Both the position numbers and the translations under genes were made by a program. Source: Haloprofundus salilacus (GTDB lineage Archaea; Halobacteriota; Halobacteria; Halobacteriales; Haloferacaceae). Taken from it: DNA of 64,000 nucleotides. Positions 33,472 through 42,627 of the stretch are shown in pieces; position 1 is the stretch's first letter, and each line of letters begins with the position of its first letter. The DNA lies in contig NZ_CP083723.1 in the NCBI RefSeq assembly GCF_020150815.1, positions 930,001-994,000 of the forward strand, written 5' to 3'. The notes beneath the pieces are model-generated. The model made no database searches. It had not been told where the DNA came from and saw nothing but the letters and a program-made list of their open reading frames with translations.

Positions 33472-34611
33472 TTACAGCCGCGGTTCGGCGTCTTCGAGTT
33501 CGTCCAGCGAGCGGTTCTTGAGCGCCTCGCCGCTCTCTGCGTCGAAGAGGTGAATCGCCGACTCGGGAATGTGCGCGACAACCGGTTGGCCGCCCTCGAC
33601 GGAGCGCATCCCACCGATGGTCGCAACGAACGTCGTCTCGCTGTCGGCGGTGAAGCTCAGGTAGACGTTGTTCTCGTTGCCCATCGGTTCGACGACGTCG
33701 ACGACCGTCTCGTAGTCGTGGTCGCCGGTGGCGTCGGAGACGAGCTCGATGTCCTCGGGACGGATGCCGAGGACGACGCGTGTCGAGCCGCCGAGGTGTC
33801 CGCGGGTCTGCTGCGAGATGGGGTAGGCGAACTCGTCGCCGACGAGTCTGTCGCCCTGCAGTTCCATCTCGAAGAAGTTCATCGACGGGTCGCCGATGAA
33901 GCCCGCGACGAACTGGTTGGCTGGTTGGTGGTACGCCTCCAGCGGCGTCGCCACCTGCTGGAGCTTGCCGTCGTCGAGGATGGCGATGCGGTCGCCCATC
34001 GTCATCGCCTCGGTTTGGTCGTGCGTGACGTACATCGTCGTCACGCCGAGATCCTCCTGGAGTCGCTGCAGTTCCGTCCGCATCCCCGACCGGAGTTTGG
34101 CGTCGAGGTTCGACAGCGGCTCGTCCATCAGGAACACTTTCGGGTCGCGGACGATTGCGCGGCCGAGCGCGACGCGCTGGCGTTGACCGCCGGAGAGTTC
34201 TTTGGGCTTTCGGTCGAGCAGTTCGCCGATGTCGAGCATCTCCGCCGTTTCGGTCACTTTCCGCGAGATCTCGTCGTCGGAGAGCTCCGTCGACTCTTCG
34301 AGACCGAACGCCATGTTCTCGCGGACCGTCATGTGCGGGTATAGCGCGTAGGACTGAAACACCATCGCGATGTCTCGGTCGCGCGGCGAACTGTCGTTGA
34401 TGACGCGGTCGCCGAGGCGAATCTCGCCGCTCGTGATGGTCTCAAGTCCGGCAACCATCCGCAGCGTGGTCGACTTTCCGCAGCCCGAGGGGCCGACGAG
34501 TACGAGGAACTCGCCGTCGGCGAGGTCGATGTTCACGTCGTCGACGGCGACGATGTCGCTTCCGTTGTCGTCGAACACTTTCGTAACGTGGTCGAGTGTG
34601 AGTTGTGCCAT
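33472..34611 (-). CDS. sugar ABC transporter ATP-binding subunit (MalK/UgpC type)
   Basis: A 379-residue ATPase powering the importer encoded upstream. Walker A is VGPSGCGKSTTLRMVAG (about 37-53), the Q-loop lies in AMVFQSYALYPHMTV, the signature is LSGGQRQRVALGRA (about 137-150), Walker B is KVFLMDEPLSNLDAKL, and the switch His is in MYVTHDQTEA. The C-terminal 140 residues form the OB-like MOI domain typical of CUT1 carbohydrate importers (GIRPEDIELVSD). The gene is last in the four-gene operon; its start is one base after the stop of the second permease. Confidence 0.95.
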   Translation of the reverse strand: MAQLTLDHVTKVFDDNGSDIVAVDDVNIDLADGEFLVLVGPSGCGKSTTLRMVAGLETITSGEIRLGDRVINDSSPRDRDIAMVFQSYALYPHMTVRENMAFGLEESTELSDDEISRKVTETAEMLDIGELLDRKPKELSGGQRQRVALGRAIVRDPKVFLMDEPLSNLDAKLRSGMRTELQRLQEDLGVTTMYVTHDQTEAMTMGDRIAILDDGKLQQVATPLEAYHQPANQFVAGFIGDPSMNFFEMELQGDRLVGDEFAYPISQQTRGHLGGSTRVVLGIRPEDIELVSDATGDHDYETVVDVVEPMGNENNVYLSFTADSETTFVATIGGMRSVEGGQPVVAHIPESAIHLFDAESGEALKNRSLDELEDAEPRL

Positions 34612-34612
34612 G

Positions 34613-35497
34613 TTAGGTTTCTCCCGCGACGCCTTCCGCGAACTGTTCGCCGAACAGCACGTAGACGACGAGCGTGGGAAGCGCCGCGACGAACGCGCCC
34701 GCCATCTGTAAGTTGTACTGTTGGACCATTGAGCCTTGCAACTGGTTCAGAGAAAGGGTGACGACCTGATTGCCCGGGTTGGTGACGAGCACTAGCGCGA
34801 ACAGCAGGTCGTTCCAGATCTGGGTGAACTGGTAGATGAGCGTCACCGCGAAGATGGGCACCGACAGCGGCAGGATGATCTTCCAGTAGACGCGCGCTAC
34901 CGTCGCGCCGTCGAGTCGGGCCGCCTCCAGCATCGCCGGATCGATGGTCGCGTAGTACGACCGAAAGAGAATCGTGCAGATAGGGATGCCGTAGGCGGTG
35001 TGGGTGACGATGAGTTCGATGAGTCCCGAGCGCTGCGCGAGCGCCGGAACGCCGGCCAATAGGTCCGGCAGGCCGACCATCGTCCAGAACTGCGTCAGCG
35101 GCACCAGCACCGACTGGTACGGGACGAAGATGCCGGCGACGAACAGCATGATGACCGCGACCTGCCCGCGCCAGTTCACGTTCGTCAGCCCGTAAGCCGC
35201 GAGCGAGCCGAGGACGGCGGAGAGCGCGGTCGCCGGAATCGCCAACAGCAGGCTGTTGAACACGCCCAACTGGAGGCGACTCCACGCCTCGAACCAGGGG
35301 TCGATGGTGAACCCCGACGGCGGCGGCGGGACGAACGGCGTCGATCCGAAGAACGCTTCTTGAGTCTTGAACGCTGTCATCAGGCCGCTTTCGAGCGGCG
35401 AGAGGTAGAACGCAGCCATCACGAGGAGGACCGCGTACAGCGCGACGCGTTGGAAGTCGAATCCGCTCGCCGATTCGTTCGCTGTCTGTGAACTCAT
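34613..35497 (-). CDS. sugar ABC transporter permease, MalG type
   Basis: A 294-residue permease with six helices. The EAA loop, EAARLDGATVARVYWKIILP, lies at about 193-212 and contacts the ATPase. The N-terminal helix YAVLLVMAAFYLSPLESGLMTAF precedes a periplasm-type loop (GSTPFVPPPPSGF). The C-terminus FGEQFAEGVAGET is usual for MalG-like proteins. Its start codon overlaps the stop of the preceding permease gene by four bases (34 of 35.5 kb junction at 35494-35497), which implies translational coupling of the two permeases that together form the channel. Confidence 0.94.
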   Translation of the reverse strand: MSSQTANESASGFDFQRVALYAVLLVMAAFYLSPLESGLMTAFKTQEAFFGSTPFVPPPPSGFTIDPWFEAWSRLQLGVFNSLLLAIPATALSAVLGSLAAYGLTNVNWRGQVAVIMLFVAGIFVPYQSVLVPLTQFWTMVGLPDLLAGVPALAQRSGLIELIVTHTAYGIPICTILFRSYYATIDPAMLEAARLDGATVARVYWKIILPLSVPIFAVTLIYQFTQIWNDLLFALVLVTNPGNQVVTLSLNQLQGSMVQQYNLQMAGAFVAALPTLVVYVLFGEQFAEGVAGET

Positions 35498-36525
35498 AGC
35501 TCACCTCGGCTGTACTGCAGGTAGAGGTACGGGCCGATGACGCCGAGCGCCATCACGAAGAGGACGGTGGCGATAGCCGACCCGTACGCCCAGTTCGTCG
35601 AACGGAACGCCTCGCGGAACATCATCACCGAGAGGATGTCCGTCGAGGGACCGGGCGTCGGCCCGAAGAGGACGAACAGGAAGTCGAACGCTTTCAACGC
35701 GAACACCATCAGCACGACCGCCGCGCTCGTTGTCGACGCGCGCAGTTGCGGGATGATGACGCGGCGATACATGCGGAACGTGCTCGCGCCGTCGATCCGG
35801 GCCGCCTCGTACTGGTCGGTCGGAATCGCGCGCAACCCCGCGAGGTAGACAACCATGCAGTACCCGGAGAACTGCCACATCAGCGCGAAGATGACCGCCC
35901 CGAGCGAAAACTGTGGGTCCGACAGCCACGCGTTGGCGAGGAAGCCGAGACCGAGCGATCGGAGCACGACGTTTATCATCCCGATTTCGGGGTTGTACAT
36001 CCACGACCAGAAGATGGCCGTCACGACGAACGAGAGGCTCATCGGCAGCAGGTAGATGGTCCGGAACGTGTTCTCGAACCGTATCTTCTGGTCGACGAGA
36101 ATCGCCATCAGGAGGCCCAAAAGCAGCGTGACGGCGGTGAAGACGATGAGCAGGACGAACGTGTTCTGCGTCGCCATCCAGAACGTCGGGTCCGACAGCA
36201 TCTCCTCGTACATCGCGAAACTCAGCGACCCGTAGTCGGGTTGGCCGAGTCCGCTCCAGTCGGTCAGCGAGATGAGGACGTTCCAGCCGATGGCGCCGTA
36301 GACGAACAGCCCCATCAGGAGCGCTGGCGGAAGCCAGAACGGCATCGACCCGACGAAGTCGCTTTCGAGCACGTTTCGGAGACGCGAGTGTCCGGCGGTC
36401 CGTTCTTTCGTCACCGTGCCGCCGTCGGTGTGGAGCGAACGCTGTGAGTCGTCTGCGCGCGCGGTGGCGTCGCTGTCGCGGGGACGACCGCCGCTTCGGA
36501 ACAGTCGAAGAATGAAATCGCGCAT
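35494..36525 (-). CDS. sugar ABC transporter permease, MalF type
   Basis: A 343-residue permease with six helices after a hydrophilic N-terminal region of about 60 residues (RDSDATARADDSQRS and so on) that is longer than in most homologues. The true start could be internal, for example at a codon before SRLRNVLESDFVG. First helix: FWLPPALLMGLFVYGAIG. The EAA loop is YEAARIDGASTFRMYRRVII. AIFWSWMYNPEIGMINVVL and MWQFSGYCMVVYLAGLRAI are characteristic of CUT1 permeases. It pairs with the MalG-type permease encoded immediately downstream. Confidence 0.93.
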   Translation of the reverse strand: MRDFILRLFRSGGRPRDSDATARADDSQRSLHTDGGTVTKERTAGHSRLRNVLESDFVGSMPFWLPPALLMGLFVYGAIGWNVLISLTDWSGLGQPDYGSLSFAMYEEMLSDPTFWMATQNTFVLLIVFTAVTLLLGLLMAILVDQKIRFENTFRTIYLLPMSLSFVVTAIFWSWMYNPEIGMINVVLRSLGLGFLANAWLSDPQFSLGAVIFALMWQFSGYCMVVYLAGLRAIPTDQYEAARIDGASTFRMYRRVIIPQLRASTTSAAVVLMVFALKAFDFLFVLFGPTPGPSTDILSVMMFREAFRSTNWAYGSAIATVLFVMALGVIGPYLYLQYSRGEL

Positions 36526-36537
36526 CGGTCTCTGCGA

Positions 36538-37890
36538 TTAGAACGAGCTCGCGATGCGGTCGTACGCGCCGTTGACGTTCCAGTTCTCGTTGAACGCCGC
36601 GAACGCCTCTTCGAGGCTGCTCTTGACGTCCGGCGTGACGGCGGTCCCGTGCGCGATGGTCGGCGGCTGCGAGTCGGAGTTCTCGAAATCCTGGCGCTGC
36701 TGTTTGAGGAACGGGCCGAACGGCTCGTTCGGCACGTCGGTTCGCGGCGGAATCGACCCCTTGATGGGGTTGAAACGCTCCTGGGCGTCGACGGAGCCGC
36801 AGTAGCTCAGGAACTGTTGCGTGGTCTCCGGCGACGGGTTGTTCGTCGGCATGACGAACGAGTCGGTGACGACGGCGTAGAGGCCGCTCGTCCCGGGGAA
36901 CGGGACGTGCTCCCACTGCTCGCCGTAGTTGAAGTTGTCGGCGCCTTCGTACTGGCCGGCCGCCCAGTCACCTTGGTGAATCATCGCCGCCTCGCCGTTG
37001 ATGACTTTGCTGTTACCCTGGTCCCACGTGATGGAACCGGCGTCCTCGTTGAAGTGCTCGCTGTACGACTTGAGTCGAGAGAGCGCGTCTTTGACGCCCT
37101 GTTCATGATTAGAGACGTTGCCTTTCGTGAAGTCCATGTAGGCGTCGATGCCCTGTTCGGCCTGGAAGATTGCCTCCCAGAGCTGAAGCGAAGACCACGG
37201 CGACTGCGTCTGGTGGGCCATCGGCACCGCGTCGGTGCTGTCCGCGATGGTCTGCATCGCCTGGAGCAATTTCTGCGGCGTGTCGACGCTCTGCATGTCG
37301 ACGCCCGCCTCCTCGACGACCGAAACGTTGTAGAACAGGTTGTTCAGTCGGTGGATGTTGATGGGGACGGCGACGTAGCTGCCGTCGAACTGCGCCGCGT
37401 TCCGAACGCCCTCGAGATAGGCGTTCTCCATATCGCTCGACCAAACACTGTCGCTGATGTCTTCAAGCATGTCGCTCTCGGTGTACGGCGTCAGCGCTTG
37501 ACCGGGCCAAATCTGGAACGTGCTCGGCGGGTTCTCGTTGAGCACTCGGTTCTTGATGACCGTGTCGAGCGCACTCCCCGCGCCGCCGGGCGCGGGGTTG
37601 TTGTTCACGCTCGCGTCGGGGTACTCCTCCTGGAACCCTTCGAGGAGCGCGTTCAACGCGTCCTGTTCGCCGCCGGCGGTCCACCAGTGGACGATTTCGA
37701 GTTCTTCGCTGCTGGAACCGCTGTCTCCGCCACCGCTTTGGTTCCCGCTGCCACCGCTGCCGTTGCCGCCTTCGTTCTCGCCATCGGACCCCTGCGAACA
37801 GCCGGCCAGCGCCGTCACGCCTGCGGTACCGGCGAGACCAGTCAGTTTCAGATACGAGCGTCGGGAAACGGGCGTTTCATTGTCTGTCAT
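36538..37890 (-). CDS. sugar ABC transporter substrate-binding lipoprotein (Tat-exported)
   Basis: A 450-residue extracellular solute-binding protein, family 1. The N-terminus VSRRSYLKLTGLAGTAGVTA is a twin-arginine signal and ends in the lipobox LAGC with lipidated Cys31; a Gly/Ser/Asn-rich linker (about 34-62) then tethers it to the membrane. The binding fold starts at LEIVHWWTAGGEQDALNALL. EAAMIHQGDWAAGQYEG and PFPGTSGLYAVVTDSFVMP are typical of carbohydrate binders. It is first in the four-gene operon, 12 bp before the MalF-type permease. Aromatic residues in the cleft suggest a sugar ligand; which one is not decidable. Confidence 0.94.
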   Translation of the reverse strand: MTDNETPVSRRSYLKLTGLAGTAGVTALAGCSQGSDGENEGGNGSGGSGNQSGGGDSGSSSEELEIVHWWTAGGEQDALNALLEGFQEEYPDASVNNNPAPGGAGSALDTVIKNRVLNENPPSTFQIWPGQALTPYTESDMLEDISDSVWSSDMENAYLEGVRNAAQFDGSYVAVPINIHRLNNLFYNVSVVEEAGVDMQSVDTPQKLLQAMQTIADSTDAVPMAHQTQSPWSSLQLWEAIFQAEQGIDAYMDFTKGNVSNHEQGVKDALSRLKSYSEHFNEDAGSITWDQGNSKVINGEAAMIHQGDWAAGQYEGADNFNYGEQWEHVPFPGTSGLYAVVTDSFVMPTNNPSPETTQQFLSYCGSVDAQERFNPIKGSIPPRTDVPNEPFGPFLKQQRQDFENSDSQPPTIAHGTAVTPDVKSSLEEAFAAFNENWNVNGAYDRIASSF

Positions 37891-37936
37891 GATGTATCCT
37901 CAACGATATACGCAGAGATATGTCCTCCATCGATAG

Positions 37937-37947
37937 TTAAGTATTGT
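37937..37947 (-). promoter_or_regulatory. TATA-like element of the sugar ABC operon
   Basis: AT-rich tagttaagtat (plus-strand reading) about 50 bases before ATG 37890, giving a leader of roughly 25 bases. A gaggat sequence about 7 bases before the ATG may be a weak ribosome binding site. The position is inferred, since several AT-rich words occur in 37891-37990. Confidence 0.4.
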
Positions 37948-38156
37948 CCCGGCTTTCTTCGGTTTCGAGTGAATTGTTATCATATATCGAAACAGACTCG
38001 GAAAACTACCCGACAGCGTCGCACACCTCTCGGAGCGTGTGAGCGGGCTGTCAGGGTATGCGAGTCCACAAGGCGGGCCGAAAGTCCGTCGCTCGTTTCG
38101 GGTGCGAGTCGGCCGGTATCGGTGGCTTTTACGCGCCACTCCACGTGAGGGCGACC

Positions 38157-39563
38157 ATGAGCGACGAGTACCGAACGGAGCGGGACAGCCTCGGCGAGAT
38201 GCAGGTACCGGCCGACGCGTACTGGGGCGCACAGACCCAGCGCGCCGTCGAGAACTTCCCCATCTCGGGCATCACTTTCGGGCGACGGTTCGTCCGCGCG
38301 CTCGGCGTCGTGAAGAAGGCCGCCGCGCAGGCCAACCGCGATCTCGGCCTGATTCCCGAAGAGAAAGCCGACGCCATCGTTGAGGCGGCCGACGAGGTCA
38401 TCGCGGGCGACCACGACGACCAGTTCCCCGTCGACGTGTTCCAGACCGGCAGTGGCACGTCGTCGAACATGAACGCCAACGAGGTCATCGCCAACCGCGC
38501 CGCCGAGCTCGTCGGCGCCGAGATCGGATCCCGCGAGGTCCACCCGAACGACCACGTCAACTTCGGGCAGTCCTCGAACGACGTGATTCCGACGGCGATG
38601 CACGTTGCGGCGCTCGAAGCCGTCGAGAAGGATCTCATTCCGGCTCTGGACGAACTCGCCGAGGCGCTCGGCGAGAAGGAAGACGAGTTCGACGACGTCG
38701 TCAAGACGGGTCGGACGCATCTGCAGGACGCGACGCCCGTCCGCCTCGGGCAAGAGTTCGGCGGTTATCGGACGCAGATAGAGAAGGGCATCCGCCGCGT
38801 CGAGCACACCCGCGAACACCTCTCGGAGCTGGCGCTCGGCGGCACGGCGGTCGGAACGGGTCTCAACACCCACCCCGAGTTCCCCGAAAAGGCGGCGTCG
38901 TACATCTCCGAGGAGACGGGCATCGAGTTCCGCGAGGCCGACGACCACTTCGAGGCGCAGTCCGCCCACGACGCGATGGGCGAGGCTCACGGCGCGCTGC
39001 GAACGGTCGCGGGGTCGATGAACAAGATAGCGAACGACCTGCGACTTCTCGCATCGGGTCCGCGGAACGGTCTCGGCGAGATAGAGCAACCCGAGAATCA
39101 GCCCGGTAGCAGCATCATGCCCGGCAAAATCAACCCCGTGGTCGCTGAGGCGGTCAACCAGGTCCACAAGCAGGTCGTCGGCAACGACGCCGCCGTCGCC
39201 GCCGGGGCGGCGGAGGGACAGATCGACCTCAACCTCTACAAACCGGTGTTGGCGCACAACTTCCTCGAGTCGTCAGAACTGCTCTCGAACTCCGCGGAGG
39301 TGTTCGCCGACCGCTTCGTCCGCAAACTCGAAGCCAACGAGGAGTACACCGCCGAACAGGTCGAGCGCAGCATGGCACTGGCGACGGCGCTCAACCCCGC
39401 CATCGGCTACGACAAGGCGTCGAAGGTGGCCAAGAAAGCGCTCGCCGAGAACAAGACGGTCCGCGAAGTCGCCGTCGACGAGGGCTACCTAACAGAGGAG
39501 GAGGCCGACGAGGTGCTCGACCCCGAGAAGATGACCCACCGCGGCATCCTCGGCGACGACTGA
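38157..39563 (+). CDS. fumC: class II fumarate hydratase
   Basis: A 468-residue TCA-cycle enzyme interconverting fumarate and malate, iron-independent. Signature blocks are DAYWGAQTQRAVENFPISG, QTGSGTSSNMNANEVIANRA, HPNDHVNFGQSSNDVIPTAMH, VKTGRTHLQDATPVRLGQEF, and the catalytic loop GSSIMPGKINPVVAEAVNQV (the active Ser near residue 318). TGLNTHPEFPEKAASYIS supports fumarase rather than aspartase or argininosuccinate lyase. ATG 38157 gives MSDEYRTERDSLGEM, the usual family start; the 33 upstream in-frame residues overlap probable promoter DNA. It is divergent from the sugar ABC operon. Confidence 0.95.
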   Translation: MSDEYRTERDSLGEMQVPADAYWGAQTQRAVENFPISGITFGRRFVRALGVVKKAAAQANRDLGLIPEEKADAIVEAADEVIAGDHDDQFPVDVFQTGSGTSSNMNANEVIANRAAELVGAEIGSREVHPNDHVNFGQSSNDVIPTAMHVAALEAVEKDLIPALDELAEALGEKEDEFDDVVKTGRTHLQDATPVRLGQEFGGYRTQIEKGIRRVEHTREHLSELALGGTAVGTGLNTHPEFPEKAASYISEETGIEFREADDHFEAQSAHDAMGEAHGALRTVAGSMNKIANDLRLLASGPRNGLGEIEQPENQPGSSIMPGKINPVVAEAVNQVHKQVVGNDAAVAAGAAEGQIDLNLYKPVLAHNFLESSELLSNSAEVFADRFVRKLEANEEYTAEQVERSMALATALNPAIGYDKASKVAKKALAENKTVREVAVDEGYLTEEEADEVLDPEKMTHRGILGDD

Positions 39564-39725
39564 GCGAACGAAACTGGGGCCCGTTCCCGTCGGCGAGCGA
39601 CACCTGACCGCACGCAACACAGTGTCGAGGAGACGAAACCGACAGACGGCGACACGACGTGCGAACAGTTCACGAAACGGGCGAAAAGCGACATCTTGAT
39701 GGGGTGTGCGGGTGATTTTCCCGCC

Positions 39726-39896
39726 ATGGTCGGGATGAACGTTCTACGCGAGTCGAAGGGTCGCGACGTATTGCTGTGCCGAAAGTGCGGAGCGGAGTTT
39801 CCTGAGGGCCAAGCGACCCGAGACGGCTGGCACTATCGATGCCCCGAAGACGACTGCGACGCCGAGGGACTCGGCGAAGGACTTCGGCGCGCCTGA
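39726..39896 (+). CDS. small zinc-finger protein (56 aa)
   Basis: A short protein with one zinc ribbon: LLCRKCGAEFPEGQAT, then DGWHYRCPEDDCDAEGLG. Four cysteines in two pairs (CxxC and CxxxxC) bind one zinc, with GLGEGLRRA at the end. It resembles the small zinc-finger proteins numerous in haloarchaea (of the HVO_2901 kind, tentatively), whose functions include regulation of adhesion and biofilm in a few studied cases. ATG 39726 or 39735 is the start; longer in-frame versions are unlikely. It is probably monocistronic. Confidence 0.72.
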   Translation: MVGMNVLRESKGRDVLLCRKCGAEFPEGQATRDGWHYRCPEDDCDAEGLGEGLRRA

Positions 39897-40160
39897 GCGC
39901 CCGTAGATAGACGCTGTATCGACGCAAAAACGGACCGCTGCGGCAAATCGATGTCGGATGGATATCGACCCGTGTTGGACGCTATCATCCCTCTTCCTCC
40001 TTCATCCCCGCGCCGCGAACTCCTCGCGAGGGGTCGCGCCGTAATCGCGACGTGAGTTCGAGGTAACTCCGATACGTACTCGCGACGAAATCGTCGAGGC
40101 CGAGCGTCAGCGAGCGGGAGACTGAACCATTTTTACGCCCCCCGCGCACAGGGAGAGACA

Positions 40161-42029
40161 ATGACCGAGTACGATTACGAGGAGCTGGGCCTCGTCGCGG
40201 GGCTGGAGATTCACCAGCAGCTCGACACCGCGACGAAGCTGTTCTGCGACTCGCCGACGGTGCGCCGCGAACCCGAGGAGGCGGCGCGAACATTCACGCG
40301 CTACCTCCACCCCACGCGGAGCGAACTCGGCGAAATCGACGAAGCGGCGCTCGAAGAGAGTCGCGTCGACCGCGAGTTCGAGTATCTCGCCTACGACACC
40401 ACCTGCCTCGTCGAAGAGGACGACGAACCCCCGGCGGAACTTGACGCCGAAGCGCTCGACGTGGCGATGCAGATAGCCGAACTGATGGAGATGTCGGTCG
40501 TCAACCAGGCACACGTGATGCGGAAAATCGTCGTCGACGGGTCGAACACCTCGGGCTTCCAGCGCTCGTCGCTCGTCGCCCAGGACGGCGAGATCGAGAC
40601 GAGCGAAGGTGCAGTGGGAATCGAGGATCTCCTGCTCGAAGAGGAGTCCGCCCAGCGCATCGAAGAGCGCGACGACGGCGTCCTCTATAGCCTCGACCGA
40701 CTCGGCATCCCACTGGTCGAAATCGGCACGAAGCCGGACATCTCTTCGCCCGAACAGGCTCGCGAGGCCGCCGAAACCATCGGGATGCTGCTCCGGTCGA
40801 CGGGGAAGGTCAAGCGCGGTCTCGGTACGATTCGACAGGACGTGAACGTCTCGATCGCCGACGGCGCGCGCGTGGAGATGAAAGGCGTCCAGAGCCTCGA
40901 CGACATCGACGACATTGTCCGCAACGAGGTCGGCCGACAAGTCGAACTACTGGCCATCCGCGACGAGTTGCGGGACAGAGACGCCCACGTCGGCGACCCA
41001 CAGGACGTGACCGACGTGTTCGCCGACAGCGATTCCGGTGTTATTCACGGCGCGCTCGACGCCGGCGGGAAAGTCACCGGCGTCCGCCTCGCCGGCTTCG
41101 ACGGCCTCGTCGGTCGCGAACTCCAACCCGACCACCGCCTCGGAACCGAACTGTCGGACCACGCCAAGCGCCACGGCGCGGGCGGCATCTTCCACACCGA
41201 CGAACTGCCCGCCTACGGCGTCACCGAGGAGGAGGTCGCGGCGCTGCGCGAGGCGGTCGGCGCGGAGTCCGAAGACGCGGTGGCCATCGTCGCTGCCGAC
41301 GCCGAGACGGCGGACCTCGCCATCGACGCGGCGGCGGCGCGGGCCGAGGCCGCCATCGAGGGCGTCCCCGAGGAAACGCGCGGCGCGAACGACGGCGGAA
41401 CGACGCGCTACCTCCGGCCGCTGCCGGGCGCAGCGCGGATGTACCCCGAGACGGACGTGCCGCCGGTCGAACCCGACCCCTCGGAGGTCGAGGTGCCGGA
41501 ACTGCTCACCGAGAAAGTCGAACGCTACCAAGAGGTGTTCGGTCTCGACGCGGGACTAGCCGAGCAAGTGGCGTACGGCCGCCGGATGCCGCTGTTCGAG
41601 CGGGCCGTCCACGACGGCGCGGACCCGACGTTCGTCGCCGGGTTGGTCGAGAGCACCGTGACCGAACTGCGGCGCGACGACGTGGCGGTCGAGAACCTCG
41701 ACGACGAGCACTTCCTGGCCGTCGTCGAACTCGTCACCGACGGTGACCTCGCCAAGGAGGGCGTCAACGAGGTGCTGACGCTTCTGGCGGAGAACCCACA
41801 GCTATCCGCCGAGGCGGCCGTCGAGGAGGCGGGGCTCTCCGGCGTGAGCGAAGACGAGGTTCGCGACGCCGTCGTCGACGTGGTCGAGCGCAACGAGGAA
41901 CAGGTCGAAACGGAGGGGATGGCCGCGTTCTCCGGGCTCATGGGCGAGGCGATGGGTGCGCTCCGCGGCCGCGCCGACGGCGAAGTCGTCAGTAGCGTCC
42001 TCCGAGAAGAGATTCAAAAGCGCACCTGA
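40161..42029 (+). CDS. gatE: Glu-tRNA(Gln) amidotransferase subunit E
   Basis: A 622-residue archaeal GatE, which with GatD converts Glu-tRNA(Gln) to Gln-tRNA(Gln). The cradle domain starts with LGLVAGLEIHQQLDTATKLFC. EFEYLAYDTTCLVEEDDEPP and NQAHVMRKIVVDGSNTSGFQ follow; LGIPLVEIGTKPDISSPEQA and RQDVNVSIADGARVEMKGVQ carry the kinase-type active site. An AspRS-like insertion (GAD domain, about 275-400) is specific to GatE versus GatB. The C-terminal YqeY-like tail (about 540-622) grips tRNA. The partner gatD is not in this window. ATG 40161 is in the short gap after gagagaca. Confidence 0.96.
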   Translation: MTEYDYEELGLVAGLEIHQQLDTATKLFCDSPTVRREPEEAARTFTRYLHPTRSELGEIDEAALEESRVDREFEYLAYDTTCLVEEDDEPPAELDAEALDVAMQIAELMEMSVVNQAHVMRKIVVDGSNTSGFQRSSLVAQDGEIETSEGAVGIEDLLLEEESAQRIEERDDGVLYSLDRLGIPLVEIGTKPDISSPEQAREAAETIGMLLRSTGKVKRGLGTIRQDVNVSIADGARVEMKGVQSLDDIDDIVRNEVGRQVELLAIRDELRDRDAHVGDPQDVTDVFADSDSGVIHGALDAGGKVTGVRLAGFDGLVGRELQPDHRLGTELSDHAKRHGAGGIFHTDELPAYGVTEEEVAALREAVGAESEDAVAIVAADAETADLAIDAAAARAEAAIEGVPEETRGANDGGTTRYLRPLPGAARMYPETDVPPVEPDPSEVEVPELLTEKVERYQEVFGLDAGLAEQVAYGRRMPLFERAVHDGADPTFVAGLVESTVTELRRDDVAVENLDDEHFLAVVELVTDGDLAKEGVNEVLTLLAENPQLSAEAAVEEAGLSGVSEDEVRDAVVDVVERNEEQVETEGMAAFSGLMGEAMGALRGRADGEVVSSVLREEIQKRT

Positions 42030-42140
42030 GTCGAAAGTCGGGGGTCTCCGAGGTCGATTTCGACTCGCAGCGGATCGGGCTTCGGGGACCGTCGAGGACT
42101 CGTCTCTCCAACGTTTGCTCACTGTCTCTTCGACGTTTGC

Positions 42141-42446
42141 TCACGCCGTGTCGACGGGAACGAGCCTCATGCAACCGTTACTTCGGATCGTCACCTCGAA
42201 CCCCTCGTAGTCGAACGTGACGACGCGACTGCCCGTCCAGTTCGAAGCGTTCGGCTCTCCGAACAGCGTTTCGAGGGCGTCCGGGTCGACGGTGGGGTAG
42301 AGGGGCGAAATTTCGAACGGCGGAGCGCCGCGAAGCGCCGAGACCGTCTCGACGAGCTCTTCGACGACGGAGTCGACGTGTGGGTTGAAGAGGGCGCAGT
42401 AACCGCTCGGGACCGAAGTGTCGCTCACTTGATTCTGTGTCGACAT
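42141..42446 (-). CDS. stand-alone HalOD1 output-domain protein
   Basis: A 101-residue protein consisting almost wholly of the HalOD1 domain: SVVEELVETVSALRGAPPFEISPLYPTVD is its first half, and SRVVTFDYEGFEVTIRSNGCMRL the end strands. HalOD1 was described by domain analysis as an output domain in haloarchaeal signal transduction, either alone or joined to response regulators. No partner kinase or receiver is adjacent. ATG 42446 is used because the TATA box at 42471-42477 leaves no room for a longer start. Confidence 0.85.
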   Translation of the reverse strand: MSTQNQVSDTSVPSGYCALFNPHVDSVVEELVETVSALRGAPPFEISPLYPTVDPDALETLFGEPNASNWTGSRVVTFDYEGFEVTIRSNGCMRLVPVDTA

Positions 42447-42470
42447 CGATCGCCTTACGATAGTGAGGTG

Positions 42471-42477
42471 TATAATA
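42471..42477 (-). promoter_or_regulatory. TATA box of the HalOD1 gene
   Basis: tataata (plus strand), 25-31 bases from ATG 42446, inside the AT-rich gtgtataatacagcgtattt. The spacing predicts a leaderless transcript. Confidence 0.6.
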
Positions 42478-42627
42478 CAGCGTATTTCCTCAAATTTGGC
42501 TGCTTCCACTCCCGCGAGAAATTCGCCCCTGACAGACTGACACGACGAGTCGACGGCGATACCTCGAACCGAGACAGCGGGCTAGCCGCGATGCACCGAA
42601 CCGATATGGCGGACCTCGAACTCGGGA

